Assembly (NCBI RefSeq): GCF_003024195.1
Contig: NZ_KZ679039.1
Coordinates: 660,285 to 724,284, forward strand
Reading direction: 5' to 3'
DNA from: Streptomyces dioscori
GTDB taxonomy: Bacteria > Actinomycetota > Actinomycetes > Streptomycetales > Streptomycetaceae
Length of the DNA: 64,000 bases
The translations under genes were made by a program, and so were the position numbers. How positions within the stretch are numbered: the first letter of the stretch is position 1; the number at the start of each line of letters is the position of its first letter. The notes beneath the pieces are model-generated. The model searched no databases and had not been told where the DNA came from. It saw only the letters and a program-made list of their open reading frames with translations. Positions 27,199-36,634 of this stretch are shown here, one piece after another.

Positions 27199-27669
27199 GG
27201 CCGACCTCCCGTCGGCGCACGGCAGGAACCCTCTGTCCCCCGTGTGCCCTCGTGGGAAGCCGATGGGTGAGGACGGCGACGGTGCACGTGCGGCGTGGGT
27301 GACGCCGGTGGAGCGACGGGCTGTCCGTCGTCGTGCGATCGCCGGTGCACCGCACCACCCCGTCGCGCGGCTGACGGCGCGGAGGTGCGGAGACCTCGTA
27401 GCGGCTTCCCTTGCGCCCGTCCCGGGTGCGAACCGTGTGTCGCGGTGTGCGGGATCGATGCGCTGCGAACTTGTCCCACCGTGTGATTTCCCCCTCGGTC
27501 TCCACCGCGAAACTGCCGGTTGCGGGATGTTGGAGATAACGTTCGTTCACTTCCCCGGACCGTGCGGTGCGGGGCGGCTGTGCCGGGCATGTCCGAGATG
27601 CATGCTTGGGATGGGCGGGGTGGCGAACAGATCCCCGCAGATCGGTGTAGTCGGTTCATGGAGGCAGTG
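27199..27669. other. Divergent intergenic region upstream of icmB
   Basis: 470 bp between the lipase and icmB starts. No repeat or aptamer is evident. A possible -10 box TAACGT lies near 27537, but no matching -35 box was convincing. Longer frames cross it on both strands with poor coding character. Confidence 0.4.
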
Positions 27670-28080
27670 ATGGGTGTGGCAACCGGTCCGATCCGCGTGG
27701 TGGTGGCCAAACCGGGGCTCGACGGACACGATCGTGGGGCGAAGGTGATCGCGCGGGCGCTGCGGGACGCGGGAATGGAGGTCATCTACACCGGCCTCCA
27801 CCAGACGCCCGAGCAAATCGTGGGCACGGCCATCCAGGAGGACGCCGACGCGATCGGGCTGTCCATCCTGTCCGGCGCGCACAACACGCTGTTCGCCGCG
27901 GTCATCGAGCTCCTGAAGGAGCGCGACGCCGCGGACATCAAGGTGTTCGGCGGCGGGATCATCCCTGAGGCGGACATCGCGCCGCTCAAGGAGAAGGGTG
28001 TCGCGGAGATCTTCACGCCCGGGGCCACGACCACGGCCATCGTGGACTGGGTTCGGGCGAACGTGCGCCAGCCTGCGTAG
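27670..28080 (+). CDS. icmB: Isobutyryl-CoA mutase small (cobalamin-binding) subunit
   Basis: 136 residues with the B12-binding fold: the DxHxxG cobalamin motif LDGHDRG (Asp18, His20, Gly23), [10 protein letters not shown] and [11 protein letters not shown]. It closely resembles IcmB, which binds adenosylcobalamin and pairs with the large subunit IcmA to interconvert isobutyryl- and n-butyryl-CoA. The large subunit is not in this window, as in Streptomyces generally. ATG 27670 is chosen because GGAGG lies 5 nt upstream. The alternative is another acyl-CoA mutase small subunit. Confidence 0.88.
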   Translation: MGVATGPIRVVVAKPGLDGHDRGAKVIARALRDAGMEVIYTGLHQTPEQIVGTAIQEDADAIGLSILSGAHNTLFAAVIELLKERDAADIKVFGGGIIPEADIAPLKEKGVAEIFTPGATTTAIVDWVRANVRQPA

Positions 28081-28150
28081 TTCTGCGCCCGTCGGGTCGG
28101 CCGCGGCGGCCGGGCCCGGGGGCCTGGTGTGGCGTGGGTGCGTGGGGGTC

Positions 28151-28340
28151 CGTTGTGGCTGGCCGCGCCGTTCCCCGCGCCCCTGGGGGGTGGGGGTGAC
28201 GGTCGGGGGTTTTGCGCGGGTTCGTCGTGGCTGGTCGCGCCGTTCCCCGCGCCCCTGAGGGGGATGGGGTGACGGTGGGGGGTTTGGTGCGGGTCGGTTG
28301 TGGCTGGTTGCGCTGTTCCTCGCGCCCCTGAGGGGCGGGG
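28151..28340 (-). repeat. Dispersed GC repeat, copy B: three 72-bp tandem units
   Basis: Units at about 28151, 28223 and 28295 each contain GTGGCTGG, a CGCGCCGTTCCCCGCGCCCC-like core (TTCCTCGCGCCCC in the last) and a GGGTGACGGT block. The core is the complement of the copies at 53 and 63 kb. The array fills the gap between the ends of convergent icmB and the DUF5691 gene. Confidence 0.8.
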
Positions 28341-30008
28341 CTAACGTTGTGTGAGTTCCGTCTGGATTGCTGCTCTCAGGCGGAGTGTCGTGACCAGGCG
28401 TTGGAAGGATTCCGCCCAGTAGCCTCCCGCGCCCGGCGCCGCGTTCTCCGATTCGTCGGGGACGGCCGTGAGCCCTTCGAGGCGGACGGCCTCCGCCGGA
28501 TCCAGACAACGCTCCGCCAGTCCCATGACCCCGCTGAAACTCCATGGATAACTCCCCGCGTCGCGCGCGATGTTGAGCGCGTCCACCACTGCCCGCCCCA
28601 ACGGGCCGGTCCAGGGCACCGCGCACACCCCGAGCAGCTGAAACGCCTCCGACAGTCCGTGCACGGCTATGAAGCCCGCCACCCACCCGGCCCGCTCCTC
28701 GGCGCTCAGCGTGCCGAGCAGCTTCGCCCGCTCGGCCAGGGAAACCGCTCCCGGCCCGCCCGCCTCCGGCGCCGCCGATGTCCCCAGCAGCGCTCTGGAC
28801 CAGGAGGGGTCCCGCTGCCGCACCGCCGCCCGGCACCACGCGGCATGCAGCTCGTCCTGCCAGTCGTCGGCCACGGGCAGCGCCACGATCTCCTCCGGCG
28901 TGCGTCCCCCGAGCCGCCGCGACCAGGTGCCGAGCGGGGCGGCCTCCACCAACTGACCGAACCACCAGGACCGTTCACCCCGGCCGGCCGGAGCCTTGAC
29001 CACCACGCCGTCGCGCTCCATGCCGGAATCGCACTCGTGCGGTGCCTCCACCGCGATCGTCGGAGTCGTGTGCGTGCCGTGCGTGTGGTCGATCGCGACG
29101 CAGGACTCCGCCCGCTCCGCCATCCGCCCGGCGAGCGCCGAGCCGGGCAGCGCGGACAGCAGCTCCGCCGCCGTGGCCCGCACATTGCGGCTCCGGTCGG
29201 CCAACGCCCGCTCCAGGAAGGGCTCGTCCGCCGCGCCCAGCCCCGTGCGCAACGAGTCGAGGAACATCAACCGGTCCTCGGCCCGTTCCGACGCCCACGT
29301 CCCGGAGAGCAGATCCCGCGCGGCCCCCGCGTCCCGCGCCCGGACCGCCGCCAGGAGCGCGACCCGCTCGGCGAACAGCCCCTCCTCCCACAACGCGCGC
29401 ATCCGCTCCGGCTCCTCGGGCCCTGGCAGCACGGCGCCGCCGCCCGGGGCCGCCCGCAGCGCGAACCGCCAGTCCGCGTTCAGCCGGGCCAGCCACAGAG
29501 CGCGCGGCCCCGCGAACGCCAGCACCGCCGGCCGGATGTCCGTACGCCCCCGGGCCGCGTCCAGCAGAGCGGGCAGCGCCTGGGGCGGGGCCGCGAAACC
29601 CTGCCGGTTCGCCGTGGCGAGCCACTGAGGAAGCAGCTCCATGAGGTCGGGGGCCGTCCCCCGGCGGCCACCGCTTCCCGCCCCCGGCCGGTCGGCGAGC
29701 AGCATCGTCAGCCGGCGTGCCGCCGCCGGCGGCAGCGCGGGACGGGCGTCCTCCGCGGCGGGCTCGATCCGGGCCGCCGCCCGGCCCGGCCGCATCCCGG
29801 CCCGTCTCCGTACGGTCTCCACGGCCGCCGCGTCCAGCAACGCCGCCGGTGCGTCGCCCCGGGACGTGACCCCCGACGGCGCACGCCGCGTGGTCCCCAG
29901 CAGCGCCACGGTCACGAGCTCCTCCCAGTGACTCCCGGCGGACGCCTCCGCGGAAGTGGTACCGGGAGCGGAAGTGCTACCGGGAGTGGGGGCAGGGGTG
30001 CCGGTCAT
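28341..30008 (-). CDS. DUF5691-family protein
   Basis: 555 residues from ATG 30008 (AGAGGA 6 nt upstream). After a Thr/Pro/Ser-rich leader of about 35 residues comes HWEELVTVALLGTTRRAPSG, then predominantly helical, HEAT-like stretches (ADRSRNVRATAAELLSALPGS). DUF5691 is characteristically encoded beside SWIM-zinc-finger, MoxR and VWA genes, as here. It follows the SWIM gene on the same strand with a 128-bp gap, so probably one transcript from the divergent promoter. Function unknown; a scaffold is plausible. Confidence 0.82.
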   Translation of the reverse strand: MTGTPAPTPGSTSAPGTTSAEASAGSHWEELVTVALLGTTRRAPSGVTSRGDAPAALLDAAAVETVRRRAGMRPGRAAARIEPAAEDARPALPPAAARRLTMLLADRPGAGSGGRRGTAPDLMELLPQWLATANRQGFAAPPQALPALLDAARGRTDIRPAVLAFAGPRALWLARLNADWRFALRAAPGGGAVLPGPEEPERMRALWEEGLFAERVALLAAVRARDAGAARDLLSGTWASERAEDRLMFLDSLRTGLGAADEPFLERALADRSRNVRATAAELLSALPGSALAGRMAERAESCVAIDHTHGTHTTPTIAVEAPHECDSGMERDGVVVKAPAGRGERSWWFGQLVEAAPLGTWSRRLGGRTPEEIVALPVADDWQDELHAAWCRAAVRQRDPSWSRALLGTSAAPEAGGPGAVSLAERAKLLGTLSAEERAGWVAGFIAVHGLSEAFQLLGVCAVPWTGPLGRAVVDALNIARDAGSYPWSFSGVMGLAERCLDPAEAVRLEGLTAVPDESENAAPGAGGYWAESFQRLVTTLRLRAAIQTELTQR

Positions 30009-30136
30009 GGGCGTTCCTCTCTTATGAGGCGTCGTAGTCGGCGTCGTAGGAGGCGTTGCGGCAGGCGCGTCGTGCGGGAGTGGCGCCGTACGGAGTCGCG
30101 TCGTACGGGAGGCGTGGAGGCCGGAGCGTGGCGCCG

Positions 30137-31489
30137 TCAGCACAGGGTCACCGCCTCGCCCGGACCCTCCGGCCAGGCCGTGAGGGGGGAGAAGCCCCGG
30201 TGCCCGCACTCTCCGAAGACCGTCACCGGAGCGCCGCCGGAGAGGGCGACCAGACGCCACAGACCGGAGCGGGACCGGGCGGCGGGAGTGAGCGGCAGGG
30301 CGAACTCCCCGTCGGCGTCCGCCAGCTGCCAGTCGTCGCCGTCCGGAGTCGGTATGACGCGGGCCAGTGTCACGGGCCGCGATGAGAGCCACGGGTCGTC
30401 CCGGAGCGCCTCGCCGTACCGGGCGACGGCCCGCGCCACATCCACCCCGGGCGGCCGGAACTCCGTGGGCGCCGGAGCGGCGAACCGCTCGCCCAGTGCC
30501 GCCCGCAACTGCCCCGCACCCGGATACGCGGACAGCTCCGCCTCCAGCGAGAGCCCGACGGGCAAGGTCAGCTCCGGTGCGCGCCCGGCGGCCCCGTAGG
30601 AAAGGAGCAGTGCGGTGCGCCCCGACTCGGTCCCGTACAGCCAGATGCGACGGGTGGTGAGGCGGCTGTCCGCGGTGTCGTACTGGGCCAGGACCAGCCA
30701 TCGGTCGCGCACCGGCGGACCGTCCGCCGAGCCGGGCAGTCCGATCCGGTAACGGACCGTCGCGGCCAGCGCGTCGGGCAGCGCGGCACGGCGCAGCCAC
30801 CCCTGGTCGAGGAGGTGGAGCAGCGCGCACTCCTCCAGCAGCCGCACGGGCCAGCCGGGCCCCGACGACGGTATGGCCCCCAACTCCCGCACCCGCGCGG
30901 CGAGTCCCGGTGCCTGCGCGTCGACCATGCGGGCCGCCGTCTCCTCCCACAGCCCGTACCCCCGCTGTTCCGCCGAGGCCAGGCCGCCCCGCAGCAGATC
31001 GGTCAGCCGCTGCTCCAGCTCCGACGCCCCCGCGGTGATCGCCTCGGCCCGCCGCTCCGCCCTGCGCCGCGCCGCCTCCGGATCACCCGCGGACGCCGAA
31101 CCGGCCGCGTCCTCCGCCCGCTTGTCGTCCGCGCGCTTCCTCCTGCCCTCGATCCACTCGTCCGCCCAGTCCGGCGCCTGCCCCCGCGGCACCGCGCCGT
31201 CCTCGCCGGCCCAGAGCAGCAGCAGCCCCAGCGCGTGCTTGCACGGGAACTTGCGGCTCGGGCAACTGCACTTGTACGCGGGCCCGGTGGAGTCCGCGAT
31301 GTCGATCACCGTCCGGTACGGCTTGCTGCCGCTTCCCTTGCACAGACCCCATACCGTCCCCTCCTCGGAACTGCCCGCCTCCGACCACGGCCCGGCCGCG
31401 CCGAGCTTGCTGCCCGCCTTGCGTGACGCGGTGTCAGGCGCCAGTGCCAGCACCTGATCCGCAGTCCAGCGCACCCCCTGCTGAGTCAT
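30137..31489 (-). CDS. SWIM zinc-finger protein (YehQ-like)
   Basis: 450 residues from ATG 31489 (VRWTADQVLALAPDT). The SWIM motif is Cys74-x-Cys76-PSRKFP-Cys83-Lys-His85, expected to hold zinc and bind nucleic acid or protein. A charged helical segment and a larger domain of unknown fold follow. Position and motif match YehQ of the E. coli yeh cluster. No ribosome site precedes ATG 31489, but a promoter with its -10 box 7 nt before the ATG explains this as a leaderless transcript. Divergent from the MoxR gene. Confidence 0.87.
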   Translation of the reverse strand: MTQQGVRWTADQVLALAPDTASRKAGSKLGAAGPWSEAGSSEEGTVWGLCKGSGSKPYRTVIDIADSTGPAYKCSCPSRKFPCKHALGLLLLWAGEDGAVPRGQAPDWADEWIEGRRKRADDKRAEDAAGSASAGDPEAARRRAERRAEAITAGASELEQRLTDLLRGGLASAEQRGYGLWEETAARMVDAQAPGLAARVRELGAIPSSGPGWPVRLLEECALLHLLDQGWLRRAALPDALAATVRYRIGLPGSADGPPVRDRWLVLAQYDTADSRLTTRRIWLYGTESGRTALLLSYGAAGRAPELTLPVGLSLEAELSAYPGAGQLRAALGERFAAPAPTEFRPPGVDVARAVARYGEALRDDPWLSSRPVTLARVIPTPDGDDWQLADADGEFALPLTPAARSRSGLWRLVALSGGAPVTVFGECGHRGFSPLTAWPEGPGEAVTLC

Positions 31490-31496
31490 GAGTCCG

Positions 31497-31519
31497 AAGG
31501 TAGATCCCACCACTGACAA
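31497..31519 (-). promoter_or_regulatory. PafBC-type (RecA-independent) DNA-damage promoter for the SWIM gene
   Basis: Minus strand: TTGTCAGTG (31519-31511), exactly 8 nt, TACCTT (31502-31497). This fully fits TTGTCRGTG-N8-TANNNT, the mycobacterial RecA-NDp motif activated by PafBC. The -10 box ends 7 nt before the ATG, placing the transcription start at or next to the start codon. Confidence 0.7.
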
Positions 31520-31557
31520 TCGCCTGTGACGGAGACGTTTGCGCAGGTCAGGGCCGA

Positions 31558-31580
31558 TTGTCAGTGGCGTGGTGCACGGT
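31558..31580 (+). promoter_or_regulatory. Mirror-image PafBC-type promoter for the MoxR operon
   Basis: Plus strand: TTGTCAGTG (31558-31566), 8 nt, CACGGT (31575-31580). The -35 side is identical to the divergent promoter; the -10 has C for T at its first base. Expected start is near 31587, giving a UTR of about 37 nt before ATG 31624. Confidence 0.55.
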
Positions 31581-31623
31581 GGTACCAGATCCGAACCGGC
31601 CGAGCCGCAAGGGGGACCGCTCC

Positions 31624-32796
31624 ATGTCCGTGTCCGTCGACCCGACGTCCGTCGACCCGAACCACCACCAGTCCGAAGGCGTGCCCGCGCCCGCGGCCGT
31701 CTCCGCGCCGGACAAGGGCGAGGAGCTGCGGCCGCACGCCGAGGACGCGTTCGCCTCCGAACTCGCCGCGCTGGCCGCGCAGGACGACCGTCCGCGGCCC
31801 GCCCGCTGGCGGATGTCACCGTGGGCCGTCGCGACCTACCTGCTGGGCGGCACGCTGCCGGACGGCACGGTGATCACGCCGAAGTACGTGGGACCGCGCC
31901 GTATCGTCGAAGTGGCCGTGACCACGCTCGCCACCGACCGGGCGCTGCTCCTGCTCGGCGTGCCCGGCACGGCGAAGACCTGGGTGTCCGAGCATCTGGC
32001 CGCGGCGGTCAGCGGCGACTCGACCCTTCTCGTGCAGGGCACGGCCGGCACACCGGAGGAGGCCATCCGGTACGGCTGGAACTACGCGCAGCTGCTCGCG
32101 CACGGACCCAGCCGGGACGCGCTGGTGCCCAGCCCGGTCATGCGGGCCATGGCCGAGGGGATGACGGCCCGGGTCGAGGAGCTGACCCGTATCCCCGCCG
32201 ACGTACAGGACACGCTCATCACGATCCTGTCGGAGAAGAACCTGCCCATCCCGGAGCTGGGCTCGGAGGTGCAGGCCGTCCGGGGCTTCAACCTCATCGC
32301 GACGGCCAACGACCGCGACCGCGGGGTGAACGACCTGTCGAGCGCCCTGCGCCGCCGTTTCAACACGGTGGTCCTGCCCCTGCCGGAGAGCGCCGACGCC
32401 GAGGTCGACATCGTCTCGCGCCGGGTCGACCAGATCGGCCGCTCCCTGGACCTGCCCGCGGTGCCCGACGGCATCGACGAGATCCGCCGCGTCGTCACCG
32501 TCTTCCGCGAACTGCGCGACGGCATCACGGCCGACGGGCGTACGAAGCTCAAGTCGCCCAGCGGCACGCTGTCCACCGCCGAGGCGATCTCCGTCGTCAC
32601 CAGCGGCCTCGCTCTGGCCGCCCACTTCGGGGACGGCGTCCTGCGCGCCCCGGACGTGGCCGCGGGCATCCTCGGCGCCGTTGTCCGCGACCCGGCGGCC
32701 GACCGTGTCATCTGGCAGGAGTACCTGGAGGCGGTCGTCCGTGAGCGCGACGGCTGGAAGGACTTCTACCGGGCGTGCCGGGAGGTGAGCGCGTGA
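31624..32796 (+). CDS. MoxR-family AAA+ ATPase (YehL-like)
   Basis: 390 residues from ATG 31624 (GGGGGA upstream). A disordered leader of about 60 residues precedes WRMSPWAVATYLLGG and the ATPase core: Walker A GVPGTAKTW (112-120), sensor LIATANDRDRG, and arginine-finger region SSALRRRF. The segment at the usual Walker B site reads ARVEELTR, Glu-Glu instead of Asp-Glu, a subfamily trait or weakened hydrolysis. MoxR proteins remodel partner complexes together with VWA proteins. It overlaps the DUF5682 gene (GTGA). Fits the YehL position. Confidence 0.9.
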   Translation: MSVSVDPTSVDPNHHQSEGVPAPAAVSAPDKGEELRPHAEDAFASELAALAAQDDRPRPARWRMSPWAVATYLLGGTLPDGTVITPKYVGPRRIVEVAVTTLATDRALLLLGVPGTAKTWVSEHLAAAVSGDSTLLVQGTAGTPEEAIRYGWNYAQLLAHGPSRDALVPSPVMRAMAEGMTARVEELTRIPADVQDTLITILSEKNLPIPELGSEVQAVRGFNLIATANDRDRGVNDLSSALRRRFNTVVLPLPESADAEVDIVSRRVDQIGRSLDLPAVPDGIDEIRRVVTVFRELRDGITADGRTKLKSPSGTLSTAEAISVVTSGLALAAHFGDGVLRAPDVAAGILGAVVRDPAADRVIWQEYLEAVVRERDGWKDFYRACREVSA

Positions 32797-35288
32797 GCGA
32801 GCACGCCGAGAGGAGCGAGGCCGGGGTCCGCCGGCCGCCCGGACCTCTGCTGCTCGGGGTGCGCCACCATGGGCCCGGCTCGGCGCGGGCCGTACGGGCG
32901 GCACTCGACGCGGCGAACCCGCGCGTGGTGCTCCTCGAAGGGCCGCCGGAGGCGGACGCGTTGATCGCGCTCGCCGCCGAGGAGGACATGCGGCCGCCCG
33001 TCGCGCTCCTCGCGCATGTGGTGGACGAGCCGGGGCGGTCGGCGTTCTGGCCGCTCGCCGAGTTCTCACCGGAGTGGGTGGCCATCCGCTGGGCCCTGGA
33101 GCACGAGGTACCGGCCCGCTTCATCGACCTCCCGGCCACCCACACGCTCGCCCGGGAGGAGAAGGAAGAAGAGGAGGAGAAGGAAGAGGTGGGGGAGGGC
33201 GAGGGGGAGCCGGACGGGGCGCTTTCCGAACCCGCCCGGGCCGTGCGGATCGACCCGCTCGCCGTGCTCGCCGAGACCGCCGGATACGACGACCCCGAGC
33301 GCTGGTGGGAGGACGTGATCGAGCACCGGGGGACACCGGGAATCGAGCACCGGGGGACACGGGGAATCGAGCACCGGGGCGCGCGCGGAGAGGACGCGTT
33401 CGCACCGTTCGAAGTGCTCGGCGAGGCCATGGAGGCGCTGCGGGAGGTCTACGGGGCGGGGGGACACGACCGGGATCTCGTCCGCGAGGCGTACATGCGG
33501 CTCCAGGTCCGGGCGGCCCAGCGGGAGTTCGGGGACGACGTTGCCGTGGTGTGCGGCGCCTGGCACGTGCCCGCGCTGCGGCAGCGGACCACCGTCGCCG
33601 CCGACCGGGCGCTGCTCAAGGGACTGCCCAAGGTGAAGGCCGACATGACCTGGGTGCCCTGGACCCACCGACGGCTCTCCCGCACGAGTGGGTACGGAGC
33701 GGGCATTGACTCGCCCGGCTGGTACGGGCATCTGTTCGCCGCCGCCGACCGGCCCATCGAGCGCTGGATGACGAAGGTGGCCCGGCTGCTGCGGGACGAG
33801 GACCGGCCCGTGTCCTCCGCCCACGTCATCGAGGCGGTGCGGCTCGCCGACACGCTCGCGGCGATGCGGGGCCGCCCTCTGCCGGGCCTCACCGAGACCA
33901 CCGACGCCGTACGGGCCGTGATGTGCGAGGGCTCGGACGTCCCGCTCGCCCTTGTGCACGACCGGCTCGTCGTCGGCGACGCGCTGGGCGAGGTGCCCGC
34001 GGCGGCGCCCGCCGTCCCGCTGCAGCGCGACCTCGCCCGGCTCCAGCGACGGCTGCGGCTCAAGCCGGAGGCACAGGACAGGGAGCTGGAGCTCGACCTG
34101 CGCAAGGAGACCGACGGCGGACGCAGCAGGTTGCTGCACCGGCTGCGCCTCCTCGGCATCGGGTGGGGAGAGCCGGTCGCGTCACGCGGCAGCACGGGCA
34201 CGTTCCGGGAGACCTGGCGGCTGCACTGGGAGCCGGAGCTCGCGGTGCGCGTCGCAGAGGCGGGGGTGTGGGGAACGACGGTCATCGCCGCCGCGACCGC
34301 CAAGGCCGAGACGGACGCGGTCGGCGCCCGGTCCCTGGCCGACGTCACGGGCCTCGCCGAGCGCTGCCTCCTCGCAGAACTCCCGGACGCCCTCCCCGTG
34401 GTCATGCGGATCCTCGCCGACCGGGCCGCCCTGGACGCCGACGTCGGCCATCTCGCCCAGGCGTTGCCCGCCCTCGTCCGCTCCCTGCGCTACGGCGACG
34501 TACGGGGCACGGGCACCCAGGCCCTGGCCGAGGTCGCCGCCGGGCTCGCGGAGCGGGTCTTCGTCGGGCTGCCCCCGGCCTGCGCCGCCCTCGACGCGGA
34601 GGCGGCCGAGGAGATGCGCGGCCACGTCGACGCGGTGCACGGCGCGGTGGGCCTGCTCGCCGAGGGAGGCGAGGAGGCCGGGGGAGGCGCGGACGACTCC
34701 CGGACCGGCATCCGCGGCCGGTGGCACTCCGTGCTGGGCACGCTGTCCGCGCGGGACACCGTTCCGGGCGTCGTGCGGGGGCGGGCCGTCCGGTTGCTGC
34801 TGGACGACGGGGAGCTGGAGCAGGAGGAGACGGCCCGGCTCATGGGGCTGGTCCTGTCACCGGGAACCGCACCGGGCGACGCGGCGGCGTGGATCGAGGG
34901 GTTCGTCGGCGGGGGATCGGGGGGCGGCATGCTGCTCGTGCACGACGAACGGCTGCTCGGCCTGGTCGACTCCTGGCTGACCGGGGTGCCGGGGGACGCG
35001 TTCACCGACGTACTCCCGCTGCTGCGGCGCACCTTCTCGGAGTACGAGCCCGGGGTGCGCCGCACCCTCGGCGAACTGGTCCGGCGGGGGCCGGCGCCGC
35101 GCGGGAGCGTCGCGGACACCGTCTCCGGGACACCCGGCTTCGGACCCGGCCTGGACGAGGACCGGGCCGGCGCCGTACTGCCGGTGCTGCGCCTGCTGCT
35201 GGGGCTGGACGAGGCCGGCGGCGATGTCGGAGATCGCCGTGATCGCGGTGGTCCAGGCGACAACGACCTTGTGGGGGCGGGCCGATGA
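32793..35288 (+). CDS. DUF5682-family protein (YehM-like)
   Basis: 831 residues from GTG 32793, overlapping the MoxR stop, with GGAGG 7 nt upstream. The N-terminal module has LLLGVRHHGPGSARAV, VVLLEGPPEADALI and VVCGAWHVPAL, a His/Glu pattern reminiscent of the EreA/TraB/ChaN superfamily (my inference; possibly hydrolase-like). The long remainder is mostly helical. An acidic Glu/Lys insert lies at about 125-150, and three heptapeptide units (IEHRGTP, IEHRGTR, IEHRGAR) from DNA repeats at 33320-33385. It overlaps the VWA gene (ATGA), so the three are one tightly coupled operon. Confidence 0.82.
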   Translation: MSEHAERSEAGVRRPPGPLLLGVRHHGPGSARAVRAALDAANPRVVLLEGPPEADALIALAAEEDMRPPVALLAHVVDEPGRSAFWPLAEFSPEWVAIRWALEHEVPARFIDLPATHTLAREEKEEEEEKEEVGEGEGEPDGALSEPARAVRIDPLAVLAETAGYDDPERWWEDVIEHRGTPGIEHRGTRGIEHRGARGEDAFAPFEVLGEAMEALREVYGAGGHDRDLVREAYMRLQVRAAQREFGDDVAVVCGAWHVPALRQRTTVAADRALLKGLPKVKADMTWVPWTHRRLSRTSGYGAGIDSPGWYGHLFAAADRPIERWMTKVARLLRDEDRPVSSAHVIEAVRLADTLAAMRGRPLPGLTETTDAVRAVMCEGSDVPLALVHDRLVVGDALGEVPAAAPAVPLQRDLARLQRRLRLKPEAQDRELELDLRKETDGGRSRLLHRLRLLGIGWGEPVASRGSTGTFRETWRLHWEPELAVRVAEAGVWGTTVIAAATAKAETDAVGARSLADVTGLAERCLLAELPDALPVVMRILADRAALDADVGHLAQALPALVRSLRYGDVRGTGTQALAEVAAGLAERVFVGLPPACAALDAEAAEEMRGHVDAVHGAVGLLAEGGEEAGGGADDSRTGIRGRWHSVLGTLSARDTVPGVVRGRAVRLLLDDGELEQEETARLMGLVLSPGTAPGDAAAWIEGFVGGGSGGGMLLVHDERLLGLVDSWLTGVPGDAFTDVLPLLRRTFSEYEPGVRRTLGELVRRGPAPRGSVADTVSGTPGFGPGLDEDRAGAVLPVLRLLLGLDEAGGDVGDRRDRGGPGDNDLVGAGR

Positions 35289-36634
35289 GTACGGGAGCGG
35301 TGAGCACGGGAGCAGTGAGCATGGGAGCAGTGAACGCGGGAACGGTGAACGCGGGAACGGCAGACCAGGCTGACCGGACCGGGGTGACCGACCGGACCGG
35401 GGTGACCAGCCGGACCGGGGTGACCGGCCGGACCGGATCGACCGACCGCGCCGGGGCGAGCGATCAGGCGGGCGCCGCCGACGAGCGGCTCCGGCGCTGG
35501 CGGCTCGTGCTGGGCGGGGACGACGCGGACGGTACGGGCTGCGCGCTCACCGGGCAGGACGCCGCGATGGACGGGGCACTCGGCGCGCTGTACGGGAACG
35601 GGAAGGGCGGCAGGGCGCGGGCGGGGCAGGAGCGTTCGGCGGGGCTCGGGGCGTCCGCGCCGGCCGTCGCCCGGTGGCTGGGCGACATCCGGACGTACTT
35701 CCCGTCCTCCGTCGTCCAGGTCATGCAGCGGGACGCCATCGACCGCCTCGGTCTGTCGACCCTGCTCCTGGAGCCGGAGATGCTGGAGGCCGTGGAAGCC
35801 GACGTCCACCTGGTCGGCACCCTGCTGTCGCTGAACAAGGCGATGCCCGAGACGACCAAGGAAACGGCACGGGCGGTCGTGCGCAAGGTGGTCGAGGACC
35901 TGGAGAAGCGGCTTGCGACCCGCACCCGGGCGACGCTCACGGGGGCCCTCGACCGCAGTGCGCGGATCAGCAGGCCGCGCCATCAGGACATCGACTGGAA
36001 CCGCACCATCGCGGCCAACCTCAAGCACTATCTGCCCGAGTACCGCACGATCGTGCCCGAGCGGCTCATCGGCTACGGACGTGCCTCGCAGTCGGTGAAG
36101 AAGGAGGTCGTCCTCTGCATCGACCAGTCGGGCTCGATGGCGGCGTCGGTCGTGTACGCGTCGGTGTTCGGCGCGGTCCTCGCCTCGATGCGGTCCATCG
36201 ACACCCGGCTCGTCGTCTTCGACACGGCGGTCGTCGACCTCACCGACCAGCTCGACGACCCGGTCGACGTCCTCTTCGGCACGCAGCTCGGCGGCGGCAC
36301 GGACATCAACAGGGCCCTCGCGTACTGCCAGTCGCAGATCACGCGTCCCGCCGAGACCGTGGTCGTGCTCATCAGTGACCTCTACGAAGGCGGCATCCGG
36401 AACGAGATGCTGAAGCGGGTCGCCGCGATGAAGGCGTCCGGGGTGCAGTTCGTGACGTTGCTGGCGCTGTCCGACGAGGGGGCCCCGGCGTACGACCGTG
36501 AACACGCGGCGGCGTTGGCGGGGCTGGGCGCACCGGCGTTCGCCTGTACGCCCGACCTCTTTCCGGAAGTGATGGCGGCGGCGATCGAGAAGCGCCCGCT
36601 GCCGATACCGGACACCGACAGTCCGGCGCGGTAG
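35285..36634 (+). CDS. VWA-domain protein (YehP-like)
   Basis: 449 residues from ATG 35285, overlapping the DUF5682 stop. The first 65 residues are a low-complexity Gly/Thr/Val/Asp/Arg run (TGVTDRTGVTSRTGVTGRTG), encoded by degenerate repeats. A helical middle part (AVARWLGDIRTYFPSSVVQV) leads to a VWA domain with MIDAS DQSGSM (Asp280), GGTDIN and ISDLYEGG, all metal-site residues present. VWA proteins of this type are partners or substrates for MoxR ATPases. It is the last gene of the operon. Confidence 0.88.
   Translation: MSTGAVSTGAVSMGAVNAGTVNAGTADQADRTGVTDRTGVTSRTGVTGRTGSTDRAGASDQAGAADERLRRWRLVLGGDDADGTGCALTGQDAAMDGALGALYGNGKGGRARAGQERSAGLGASAPAVARWLGDIRTYFPSSVVQVMQRDAIDRLGLSTLLLEPEMLEAVEADVHLVGTLLSLNKAMPETTKETARAVVRKVVEDLEKRLATRTRATLTGALDRSARISRPRHQDIDWNRTIAANLKHYLPEYRTIVPERLIGYGRASQSVKKEVVLCIDQSGSMAASVVYASVFGAVLASMRSIDTRLVVFDTAVVDLTDQLDDPVDVLFGTQLGGGTDINRALAYCQSQITRPAETVVVLISDLYEGGIRNEMLKRVAAMKASGVQFVTLLALSDEGAPAYDREHAAALAGLGAPAFACTPDLFPEVMAAAIEKRPLPIPDTDSPAR

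Noticed and set aside
28151..28340. A CRISPR array
   Set aside because: The repeats are 72-bp tandem copies without distinct spacers and belong to the dispersed GC element; no cas gene is present.
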